A DNA stretch of 54,256 nucleotides, taken from assembly GCA_039805565.1 (NCBI GenBank), contig JBDLTZ010000340.1:1-54256 (forward strand), written 5' to 3'. The notes under the pieces were generated by a model that was not told the DNA's origin, searched no databases, and worked only from the letters and a program-made list of their open reading frames with translations. Position numbers and translations under genes: made by a program. This DNA is from CALJIC01 sp039805565. Its GTDB lineage: Bacteria; Chloroflexota; Chloroflexia; Chloroflexales; Roseiflexaceae. Of the stretch, positions 28,723 to 35,779 are shown in pieces; position 1 is the stretch's first letter; each line of letters opens with the position of its first letter.

Positions 28723-29637
28723 CGCCGCCAGGGCCTCCGCCGCCAGGGCCTTCTTCTCGGCCGGGCCGCGCATGATCGTGTCAGTGATGGTAACACGCAT
28801 CCCGAGCGCGCGGATATCGTCGGCCAGGTGCGCGTCGACAGCGTCGATCACCAGCGCGTCGGCCAGGCCGCGGTAGGCGTGCGCCACGCCCAGCGCGGAG
28901 ACCTCGAGCCCCATGGCGCGCATGAGCGGCGTGGCGGGGCCTTTGATCGGCGCCCCGCCGACGATCGGGCTCACCGCGACCACAGGCGCGACCGTCTGCT
29001 CCAGCGCCTCGCGCACGCCCGGCACGGCGAGGATGGTGCCGACGCTCACCACGGGGTTGCTCGGGGCGATCAGCACCGCGCGCGCCTCGGCGATGGCCTC
29101 GAGCACGCCGGGGGCCGGGCGGGCCGCCGACGCCCCCTCGAACCGCACGCCCAGCACCTCGTCCTTGGCGTGACGCCGGACCAGGTAGTGCTGAAAGTGC
29201 ATCGCGCCGCCCGGCGTCTCGATATAGGTCGCCACCGGGTCGTCGCTCATCGGCAGCACCTGCACGCCAACGCCCAGCGCCCGGCGGAACGTATCCGCGA
29301 TCTGTGTCGGCGTCTGCCCCGCACGCAGCAGCTCAGTGCGCCGAATGTGCGTCGCCAGGTCGCGGTCGCCGAGCTTGAACCAGTCCTCGGCGCCGAGCGT
29401 GCGGAGCATATCCATCGTGTGGGTGGTGTCGCCGCGCACGCCCCAGCCCTGCGACTCCTCGATGATCCCGGCGAGCGTGTAGGTGACGATGTCGACGTCT
29501 GGCGAGATAGTGAGGCCGTGCAGCACGATATCGTCGCCGGTGTTGACGATGGCGACGACCTCCTCCGGCGGGACAACCTGCACCAGGCCCTCGAGGAACC
29601 GGGCGGCGCCGACGCCCCCGGAGAGTACCACGATCAT
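28705..29637 (-). CDS. cofD: 2-phospho-L-lactate (or enolpyruvyl) transferase CofD (FbiA)
   Basis: 310 residues. Start ATG 29637 gives MIVVLSGGVGAARFLEGL, the family's glycine-rich start; AAAGG lies upstream. NTGDDIVLHGLTISPDVDIV and GWGVRGDTTHTMDMLRTLGA are signature blocks, and IAPSNPVVSVGTILAVPGVR contains the Fo-binding region. It transfers the phospho-lactyl or phospho-enolpyruvyl unit to Fo, giving F420-0 or dehydro-F420-0. The final three residues TEY and the stop are supplied by heptamer array D, suggesting the original C-terminus was replaced or trimmed by the repeat. Confidence 0.95.
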   Translation of the reverse strand: MIVVLSGGVGAARFLEGLVQVVPPEEVVAIVNTGDDIVLHGLTISPDVDIVTYTLAGIIEESQGWGVRGDTTHTMDMLRTLGAEDWFKLGDRDLATHIRRTELLRAGQTPTQIADTFRRALGVGVQVLPMSDDPVATYIETPGGAMHFQHYLVRRHAKDEVLGVRFEGASAARPAPGVLEAIAEARAVLIAPSNPVVSVGTILAVPGVREALEQTVAPVVAVSPIVGGAPIKGPATPLMRAMGLEVSALGVAHAYRGLADALVIDAVDAHLADDIRALGMRVTITDTIMRGPAEKKALAAEALAAASTEY

Positions 29638-29692
29638 TGTTAAGCCTTTACAAAAAAACCTGATTGAGATAAGGTTTTGCCCGGCGGCTGCG

Positions 29693-29704
29693 CCCCCAGA
29701 CCCA
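29693..29704. repeat. Dispersed element GGCTGCGCCCCCAGACCC, copy 2 core
   Basis: The stretch around 29686-29704 (GGCTGCGCCCCCAGACCC) repeats the 27884-27901 element almost exactly, in the same orientation, between cofD and the small reading frame at 29730. Confidence 0.5.
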
Positions 29705-29729
29705 CGCCTCGTGCTGTACCAGGGCGGCG

Positions 29730-29900
29730 CTAGGACGCAGACCCCTGAAATCGTGAGAAGTTCACTGGCGCCTCGGGGGCGGTGAACAGCCGGTCCACCG
29801 CCCCCGCGTAGTCCCCGTCCGAGATCTGCGCCATCCCATAGGTGAGCAGGCGGCGGAAGGGCACCGCATCCTCTTCGGAGATGGGTTTGATCTCGCTCAC
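29730..29900 (-). CDS. Possible small protein in the F420 cluster
   Basis: A GTG-initiated frame of 56 codons between the nitroreductase and cofD genes. It begins SEIKPISEEDAVPFRRLLTY and continues GMAQISDGDYAGAVDRLFTA. The composition (balanced acidic and hydrophobic, codon third positions rich in G/C) looks like coding DNA, but there is no strong ribosome site and I do not recognise a family. It could be a fragment of a larger gene. It fills most of an otherwise empty 308-base gap. Confidence 0.35.
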   Translation of the reverse strand: MSEIKPISEEDAVPFRRLLTYGMAQISDGDYAGAVDRLFTAPEAPVNFSRFQGSAS

Positions 29901-29945
29901 AGTCTCTCGCGGGGGTCTGGACGACCCGCAGCCCTCCAGACCCCA

Positions 29946-30623
29946 CTACTCAAAGAGCACCACCAGCTCGTCCAGCGGCCTGCGCTCGCGCCGCACCGGG
30001 TCCGCGGCGGCGTAGCCCAGCGTGATCAGCGCCTGCGGCGTGAGCGCCGGGTCGAGCCCGAGCGCGGCAACCACCGTCTCAGGGCAGAAGAGCGGCGCGC
30101 ACATCCAGCCGGTGTCGAGCCCCAGCTCGTAGGCCGCCAGCAGCATATTCTGGACCGCGCACCCCAGGCTCTGCACCGCCATAGTGGCCTCGGCCGCCTG
30201 GCGCGCGGCGTCGGGGTATGCGTCGAGGTCCGCGAGGTACAGGCAGGGCACGATCAGCGCCGGGGCGGAGAGGATGCGCTGCCGCGAGATGCCTGCGCGC
30301 CGCTCGATCGCCGCCTCGTCCTGCCCATCGAGCGCCAGCTGCCGCCGCCACTCCTCGCCCATCGCCCCCGCCAGCGCCTGCTTCACCTCGGGGCGCGTGA
30401 CCACTGCGAAGCGCCAGGGCTGCCGGCCGTGCGGCGAGGGGGCCCAGCGCGCGGCCTCGAGCACCGCCAGGATCTGCTCACGCGCCACCGGGCGATCCTG
30501 GTAGCGGCGAACGGAGCGGCGGCCGCGGATGATGTCGGGCAGGCCGTCAGCCACCCACCGACGGCTGCCGTCAGCCCTTGGCGGGAATAGGTCACCGGTT
30601 GACGGTCGGTCGTCAGTGGTCAT
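29946..30623 (-). CDS. Nitroreductase-family protein, FbiB C-terminal-like (dehydro-F420-0 reductase candidate)
   Basis: 225 residues. IIRGRRSVRRYQDRPVAREQ and AARWAPSPHGRQPWRFAVVT are the FMN-binding nitroreductase pattern of the F420-associated group, and LGCAVQNMLLAAYELGLDTG is the helix and dimer region. In actinobacteria this domain is fused to CofE as FbiB and reduces dehydro-F420-0 made from phosphoenolpyruvate. Here it is a separate gene 58 bases after cofE. ATG 30623 lies within a repeat array, so the first 15-25 residues are low-complexity and the true start may be farther in, near VADGLPDIIRG. Confidence 0.88.
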   Translation of the reverse strand: MTTDDRPSTGDLFPPRADGSRRWVADGLPDIIRGRRSVRRYQDRPVAREQILAVLEAARWAPSPHGRQPWRFAVVTRPEVKQALAGAMGEEWRRQLALDGQDEAAIERRAGISRQRILSAPALIVPCLYLADLDAYPDAARQAAEATMAVQSLGCAVQNMLLAAYELGLDTGWMCAPLFCPETVVAALGLDPALTPQALITLGYAAADPVRRERRPLDELVVLFE

Positions 30624-30688
30624 CGGTCAGTCGCTTGTCGCCGGTCATCATCGCTCGTCATCGGTCCTTGGCCCTCGGCCATCACCGG
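30597..30688. repeat. Degenerate short-repeat array E (TCATCGGTC / GTCGTCA units)
   Basis: Variants of TCATCGGTC, GTCAGTC and GTCACCGG follow one another between the cofE and nitroreductase genes. The array contains the cofE stop codon (30684-30682) and the nitroreductase start (30623-30621), so it has grown into both coding ends. Confidence 0.6.
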
Positions 30689-31437
30689 AACAGGTCCCGC
30701 TCCGCCGGCCGCACCAGCTGCCGGGCGCTCCCCTCGGCGCGGTGGTACGGGTAGCCGCGCACGATCGCCGCCGGCACCTGGTCCACCTTGCCCATCACCA
30801 GCTCCGCCGCCGAGGCCAGCTCGTCGGCCACGGCGATGTTGGTCACGCGCATCGTGTAGCCGTAGGCATCCGGCTGGCCGGCATAGTCCGCCAGCGGGGC
30901 GATGCCGGCCACGCCGATCGCCACGTTCACCTGGCCCTCGCGCCAGGCCCTGCCGAAGGTATCCGAGATCACCACGGCAACGTCGGCGCCGGCCCGCTCG
31001 CGCACCGCCTCCCTGATGCGCGCCGCCGACGCGTCCGGGTCCACCGGCAGCAGCGTCAGCATCTTGCCACCGGCCACATTCGACTCGTCCACCCCGGCGT
31101 TGGCGCAGATGAAGCCGTGGTGCGTCTCGCAGATCAGCACGCCGCGCGCCATGCGGATGATACGGCGGCTCTCCCGCAGCACCACCTCGTAGTGGCGGGC
31201 GTCCTTCGCGCCCTCGGCAGCTACCATGTGCGCCATGTGCGAGGGCTCGACATCGCGCGGGTCCACCAGACGCCCCTCGGCCTTGGAGACCACCTTCTGC
31301 GTCACGACGAGCACGTCGCCGTCCTGGGGCGGGGTGTCGCCCGCGGCGAGCGCGGCCAGGAGCAGGCCGGCGAGGTCGTCACCCGACGATACGTCGCCGA
31401 CCCCGCGCACGGGGATGATGCGGATCTCAGAGGACAT
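30682..31437 (-). CDS. cofE: Coenzyme F420-0:L-glutamate ligase CofE
   Basis: 251 residues. IRIIPVRGVGDVSSGDDLAG opens the protein. QDGDVLVVTQKVVSKAEGRL, THHGFICANAGVDESNVAGG and VVISDTFGRAWREGQVNVAI are the GTP- and metal-binding signature blocks of CofE. It adds the poly-glutamate tail to F420-0. ATG 31437 is used; a GTG eight codons earlier (31461) is also in frame and is only 10 bases from a -10-like TAGAAT (31476-31471), so a near-leaderless transcript is possible. It is the first gene of the leftward F420 cluster. Confidence 0.95.
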   Translation of the reverse strand: MSSEIRIIPVRGVGDVSSGDDLAGLLLAALAAGDTPPQDGDVLVVTQKVVSKAEGRLVDPRDVEPSHMAHMVAAEGAKDARHYEVVLRESRRIIRMARGVLICETHHGFICANAGVDESNVAGGKMLTLLPVDPDASAARIREAVRERAGADVAVVISDTFGRAWREGQVNVAIGVAGIAPLADYAGQPDAYGYTMRVTNIAVADELASAAELVMGKVDQVPAAIVRGYPYHRAEGSARQLVRPAERDLFR

Positions 31438-31512
31438 GTGCAGCTTTCGGTGAACGGTCACAGCGGCCGTATTCTACCACGGCGTAACAGACGACAAGTA
31501 CGCGCAACATAG

Positions 31513-31541
31513 TTGACAATCGCCCCCCAGTGGCCTAGACT
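31513..31541 (+). promoter_or_regulatory. Promoter of the peptide-binding lipoprotein gene
   Basis: TTGACA (31513-31518), 17 bases, TAGACT (31536-31541). The ATG at 31574 follows 33 bases later with GGAG 8 bases before it. On the opposite strand TAGAAT (31476-31471) could serve cofE. Confidence 0.78.
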
Positions 31542-31573
31542 CCTAAGATTACACAGACGCCCGGAGATGTGCT

Positions 31574-33259
31574 ATGTACAGCACCTACCGCCCCGCTGCA
31601 GCCGCCCTCGTCCTGGTGGTCGCCGTTGCCCTGGCCACCTGTGGCGCCGCCCCCGCTGCCGCCCCTACCCCCGCGCCCACCACCGCCCCCGCCACTGCCC
31701 GGCCGGCCGCGCCGCCCCCGCCCGCCGATACGCTGCGCTGGTCGCTCGAGGGGATCAGCGACCTGCCCTCGCTCGACCCGGCGCGCCCCCAGGGGATTCA
31801 GTCCACCACGCTGATCAACCTGGTGTTCAGCGGGCTCATCCGGCTCGACGAGCGGCTCGAGGTGAAGCCTGACGGCGCCGAGTCCTGGGAGGTCAGCCCC
31901 GACGGCACGGTGTACACCTTCACGCTGCGCGAGAGCCTGGCCTTCGGCGATGGCACCAGGGTCACGGCCGCCGACTTCGTCTACGCGATCAACCGCGCGC
32001 TCCAGCCGGAGACCGCGTCGTTCGGGGCGCCCTCGCAGCTCGGGCGGATCGTGGGCGCGCAGGAGGTGGTGGAGGGCGCAGCCCGCGAGGCGAGCGGCGT
32101 GCGCGCGCTGGATGAGCGCACGCTCGAGATCACGCTCGCCGCGCCACAGGCCCACTTCCTGGCCCAGCTCTCCTACCCCTACACCTTTGTGGTGCCGAGG
32201 GAGCTGGTGGAGAGCGGCGAGGACTGGCAGCGCCGCGCCTACGGCACTGGCCCGTTCCGCGTCGCCAGCGTGGCTCCCGGCGAGGCGATACGCCTGGAGG
32301 CCAACGAGCACTACTGGGCCGGCCGGCCCGGCGTCGCCCAGGTGGTGATGCCCCTCAGCCCCGACGCCGAGACAGCCTACCAGCGCTACCAGGCCGGCGA
32401 GCTCGACATCATGGGCAACCGCGACAACCCGGTGCCGGCCGAACGCATCGCCGAGGCGCAGGCCACGCCGGACTTCCGCTCGGCCGCGCTGCTGACCACC
32501 CGCTACATCGGCTTCAACAACCGCCGCGCCCCCTTCGACAGCGCTGACGTGCGGCGCGCGTTCGCGCTGGCTGTGGACAAACAGGCGATCGCCGAGGGGC
32601 CGCTTGACGGCACGGTGATCCCGGCCGACCGCATCCTACCGGCGGGCATGCTCGGCACGCAGTTCCCCGTACGCCCGCTGGCCCACAACCCCGAGTCGGC
32701 CCGCGAAGCCCTCGAACAGGCCGGCTTCCCGGGCGGCGCGGCGCTGCCCCCGGTGACGATCAGCTACGCGGTGGAGGGCGACAACGCGACGGTGGTCGAG
32801 GCGCTGCGCCAGGCCTGGAAGGAGCACCTGGGGATCGATGTGTCCGCCGAGGCGCTGCCGCTGGACGAGTTCATCAAGAAGCTCGACACCACCTACTTCT
32901 CGCCCGAGGACCCCGAGAGCCTGGACCTGTACCTGAGCGTGTGGGGCGCCGACTACCCCGACCCGCAGAACTTCCTGTCGCAGCAGCTCACCACCGGCAA
33001 CCGCAATAACAACGGCCACTTCTCGGACCCGGACTTCGACCGGCTGGTGGCCGAGGCCGATCAGCTGTACGACCGGGCGCAGATCGAGCGGCGCCTCCAG
33101 CTGTACAACCAGGCCGAGCAGATCGCGATCGACAAGGTCGGCTGGCTGCCGCTGTTCTACCCGCGCTTCAACATCCTGCTGCACCCCCGCGTCGAGGGAC
33201 TGCGCGTCACCCCGAACGGCCTGGTGGCGCCGGACTGGACCCAGGTGCGCGTAAAGTAG
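31574..33259 (+). CDS. Oligopeptide-type ABC transporter substrate-binding lipoprotein (SBP_bac_5)
   Basis: 561 residues. A lipoprotein signal ends in LATC (Cys23), followed by an Ala/Pro/Thr linker to about residue 47. The binding domain contains GIQSTTLINLVFSGLIRLDE, WEVSPDGTVYTFTLRESLAF, DVRRAFALAVDKQAIAEGP and WGADYPDPQNFLSQQLTTGN, all typical of OppA/DppA proteins. It would bind oligopeptides outside the membrane. No Opp permease or ATPase genes adjoin, so it either serves a transporter encoded elsewhere or acts as an orphan receptor. Confidence 0.93.
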   Translation: MYSTYRPAAAALVLVVAVALATCGAAPAAAPTPAPTTAPATARPAAPPPPADTLRWSLEGISDLPSLDPARPQGIQSTTLINLVFSGLIRLDERLEVKPDGAESWEVSPDGTVYTFTLRESLAFGDGTRVTAADFVYAINRALQPETASFGAPSQLGRIVGAQEVVEGAAREASGVRALDERTLEITLAAPQAHFLAQLSYPYTFVVPRELVESGEDWQRRAYGTGPFRVASVAPGEAIRLEANEHYWAGRPGVAQVVMPLSPDAETAYQRYQAGELDIMGNRDNPVPAERIAEAQATPDFRSAALLTTRYIGFNNRRAPFDSADVRRAFALAVDKQAIAEGPLDGTVIPADRILPAGMLGTQFPVRPLAHNPESAREALEQAGFPGGAALPPVTISYAVEGDNATVVEALRQAWKEHLGIDVSAEALPLDEFIKKLDTTYFSPEDPESLDLYLSVWGADYPDPQNFLSQQLTTGNRNNNGHFSDPDFDRLVAEADQLYDRAQIERRLQLYNQAEQIAIDKVGWLPLFYPRFNILLHPRVEGLRVTPNGLVAPDWTQVRVK

Positions 33260-33280
33260 CCCCCGCGAGGCGCGCCCAAG

Positions 33281-33344
33281 CCACAGGGGACACAGAGGAC
33301 GCCGAGAGACACACCCCTCTCTGTGCTCTCTGTGTGCTCTGTGG
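33281..33344. repeat. CACAGAG-type inverted repeat, copy 2
   Basis: Left arm CCACAG-N4-CACAGAG (33281-33297) and right arm CTCTGTG-N4-CTGTGG (33328-33344) are exact inverted copies apart from the spacers. It lies 22 bases after the stop of the peptide-binding protein. Confidence 0.75.
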
Positions 33345-33463
33345 CGCACCTGATATGCCCGCCGGTGTCGATCGAACAAGCTCGATCCCGCTGGCACGAA
33401 GTCTGCCTCCATGGTCTGCGCTGCCTGTGCTGGACAGCAGCGTGCTCGACATGGAGAGAGATA

Positions 33464-34789
33464 GTGGCGACACGACCGCTACCCGGGCAGTCGGCGCCAG
33501 ACGATGAGCCGCGCCGAGAGACCTCGCCCGCGATGGACCCGCCCTGGTCCGTCCTGATCCCGCGCTGGCTGCTGGTGGCCCTGGCGCTGTACGGCATCGT
33601 CTGGCTGCTCTGGCGTGCGTGGCCCGCCATGACTCCCTTCGTGCTGGGCCTAGTGGTGGCCTACCTGCTCACGCCGCTCGTCAACCGGCTCGCGCGGCAC
33701 ATGCGCCGGCCGCTGGCGATTCTGGTGGTGTACCTCATAGCCGCCATCCTGATCACCCTGAGCGTGCTGTACGTGGTCCCGCCGGTGGTGGACCAGGCGC
33801 AGCGCATCGTGGAATACGTCCCGTCTGTGGAGGAGGCACGTGAGCTACGCGACCGCTGGCTGGCCCGCTACCGCGCCGCCCTGCCGGAGAACATCCGCGA
33901 GCCAATAGATGAGGCCGCCGACAGCGCTGTGGAGGTTCTCCAGGCCAACGCCACCAGCTACGTGCAGCGTGCCGTGGGGCTGGTGATCGCCAGCCTGCTG
34001 CAGATCGTCAACACCGTCACCTTCCTGCTCGGCTTCCTGATCGTGCCGATCTGGCTGTTCTACGTGATCAACGACGAGCAGCAGGGGCGCGCCTTCCTGG
34101 ACCGCATCCTCCACCCGCGCATCCGGCCGGACTTCTGGAACGTCTGGCGCATGGTCAACAAAGTCTTCAGCGACTACATCCGCGGCCAGCTCGTGCTCGG
34201 CGTGGCGGTGGGCCTGATGGCAGGGCTCGGCCTGCTGGCGCTGCAGCTGCTCGGCTTCGACACTAAGTACATCCTGCTGCTGGCGATCATCGCCGGCATC
34301 ACTGAGCTCATCCCGATCATCGGCCCGATCCTGGGCGCTATCCCTGCCGTTCTGCTGGCCGTCTTCGCCACCGACGACCCGACGCGAAACGGGCTCGCGG
34401 TGCTGGCCCTCTACGTCCTGATCCAGCAGCTGGAGAACAACTTCCTGGTGCCGCGCATCGTGGGCGAGAGCGTCGGTGTCCACCCGGCCATCCTCACGGT
34501 GGTGCTGATCGCGATGGGCGAGGTGTTCGGGCTGCTGGGCGTCATCCTCTCAGCGCCGCTCGCAGCCGTGGCGCGCGATCTGTTCGTGTACGTCTACCAG
34601 CGTCTCGGGCACGTGCCGCCGCGCGCCGCCCTGCGCGACGTGTTCGCGGAGAAGACCAGCGTGGACATGAACGCGGTGGACCAGCCCGAAGCGACGCCGG
34701 CCGTCGCGCGTGAGACCGCCGAGTTTCACGCCGCCGCCGCCGAGGGCCGCGCTGATGGCCAGACCGACGGCCAGGCCGATGGCCGGTAG
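33464..34789 (+). CDS. AI-2E/PerM-family membrane transporter
   Basis: 441 residues from GTG 33464, which has GGAGAG 5 bases upstream; ATG 33533 is an alternative. About eight membrane segments are visible. AWPAMTPFVLGLVVAYLLTP opens the domain, and the signature region ITELIPIIGPILGAIPAVLL and QLENNFLVPRIVGESVGVHP is characteristic. Family members export small molecules or exchange sodium for protons; the substrate is not known here. The hydrophilic C-terminal tail ends in a Gly-Gln-Thr-Asp-rich repeat (DGQTDGQADGR). Confidence 0.9.
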   Translation: MATRPLPGQSAPDDEPRRETSPAMDPPWSVLIPRWLLVALALYGIVWLLWRAWPAMTPFVLGLVVAYLLTPLVNRLARHMRRPLAILVVYLIAAILITLSVLYVVPPVVDQAQRIVEYVPSVEEARELRDRWLARYRAALPENIREPIDEAADSAVEVLQANATSYVQRAVGLVIASLLQIVNTVTFLLGFLIVPIWLFYVINDEQQGRAFLDRILHPRIRPDFWNVWRMVNKVFSDYIRGQLVLGVAVGLMAGLGLLALQLLGFDTKYILLLAIIAGITELIPIIGPILGAIPAVLLAVFATDDPTRNGLAVLALYVLIQQLENNFLVPRIVGESVGVHPAILTVVLIAMGEVFGLLGVILSAPLAAVARDLFVYVYQRLGHVPPRAALRDVFAEKTSVDMNAVDQPEATPAVARETAEFHAAAAEGRADGQTDGQADGR

Positions 34790-34831
34790 CTCCCTCGGTG
34801 CGGGGCTACCACTCGAGCCGTGAGGATGTTC

Positions 34832-34850
34832 CTGGGGGCTACGCTCCCCG
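34832..34850. repeat. Dispersed element variant GGGGGCTACGCTCCCC
   Basis: GGGGGCTACGCTCCCCGACCC is a variant of the 27881 element, with the same spacing of the palindrome and trailing GACCC. It lies in the 197-base gap after the AI-2E gene; nothing else is recognisable in that gap. Confidence 0.45.
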
Positions 34851-34986
34851 ACCCTTGCTCTACGCTGACGCGCGTTTCCAGCAAGCGTGATCGCTCACAG
34901 CGCACGGCTCACCCCTCCCCCAGGCACTCTTCTTGCCTACGGCAGCTCACACTATCAACCTCCAACAATGTATGTGAGGCATCCCC

Positions 34987-35541
34987 ATGCCACAGAAGCT
35001 CCTCCAGTCACTCCCGTCGGTCGCCCTCCTCCTGACGGTCGCGCTGCTTATGTTCGGCGCTCGCCCCGCCGCCGCCGTGCCTCCCGCAGCGCTCACCCCC
35101 CTGCCGGAACCGTCGCCGCTACCGGCGCAGCCCAGCCCAACCGCCATCCCACCGGCGCCGACCGACATCCCACCCAGCCCAACCGCCACTCCCGAGACCG
35201 CCGTCCTTCCACCGGAGCTTGGCACCCCCACCGCGATCCCGGCGACGCCGGTCCCGGCAACCGCCGTTCCGCCCACGGCCCGCCCGCAGCACAATGAAGA
35301 CCGCGACGAAGACGATACGCCAACACCCCTGCCATCGACCGCCACCACTCTGCAGCCGAGCCCCACCCTGGTGCCGGAAGCCACGAGCGTCCCCTCACCC
35401 TCTCCCGTGGTGCCTGCACGCCTTCCCGATACCAGCGGCGAGGAGTCGGTGCCGCTGCACATTCTCGCGCTGCTCTGCGTCGTCGCTATCCTCGCCGGGG
35501 GGCTCGCACGCCTGGGCCGAACCCGCCCTCCGACCGATTGA
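34987..35541 (+). CDS. Proline/threonine-rich secreted protein with a cell-wall-sorting-like end
   Basis: 184 residues. Start ATG 34987 has GAGG 7 bases upstream. A Sec signal peptide (about 1-29, ending ARPAAA) is followed by a long extracellular stalk of PSPTAIPP/PxPT repeats (30-140). Near the end comes LPDTS, a hydrophobic segment PLHILALLCVVAILAGGLAR, and the basic tail RTRPP. That three-part end imitates an LPxTG sorting signal, with Ser instead of Gly. No sortase gene is present nearby. It could equally be a simple C-terminally anchored stalk protein. Confidence 0.65.
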   Translation: MPQKLLQSLPSVALLLTVALLMFGARPAAAVPPAALTPLPEPSPLPAQPSPTAIPPAPTDIPPSPTATPETAVLPPELGTPTAIPATPVPATAVPPTARPQHNEDRDEDDTPTPLPSTATTLQPSPTLVPEATSVPSPSPVVPARLPDTSGEESVPLHILALLCVVAILAGGLARLGRTRPPTD

Positions 35542-35556
35542 CAGCCGGTGGAGCAC

Positions 35557-35655
35557 ATGGTATGCTTCCACACGGACTCGGGAGTCCGGCAGTTTGTAAT
35601 TGGAGTGTGGGTCATGGTCGGTGGCATCGTCATCCTGCAGATCGAGGTTCGCTAG
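35557..35655 (+). CDS. Possible 32-residue hydrophobic small protein
   Basis: ATG 35557 with GGTGGAG just upstream opens a 32-codon frame whose second half (VWVMVGGIVILQIEVR) is hydrophobic enough for a membrane helix. It lies between the proline-rich protein and the ABC-F leader. I recognise no family. The ribosome site and hydrophobicity are the only support. Confidence 0.25.
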   Translation: MVCFHTDSGVRQFVIGVWVMVGGIVILQIEVR

Positions 35656-35705
35656 CGGCCTCCAGGATACATGCGCCCATGTCCCGAGCTATTATGTAAA
35701 TTGAT

Positions 35706-35759
35706 CTGAGTGTGACTCAGAACCAGCCGTGGGCGCAGACGACTGCACCCACGGCTTTT
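35706..35759 (+). terminator. Leader hairpins ahead of the ABC-F gene: CTGAGT stem and intrinsic terminator
   Basis: First, CTGAGT-GTG-ACTCAG (35706-35720). Second, AGCCGTGGG (35725-35733) pairs with CCCACGGCT (35748-35756), with a further inner GCAG/CTGC, giving about 13 pairs, followed by TTTT. The ABC-F ATG is only 21 bases beyond. A TATTAT box near 35690 could start transcription just before these hairpins. It could therefore be either the end of the upstream transcript or an attenuator of the ABC-F gene. Confidence 0.7.
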
Positions 35760-35779
35760 GTGTATCGAGGAGCAGAGCA

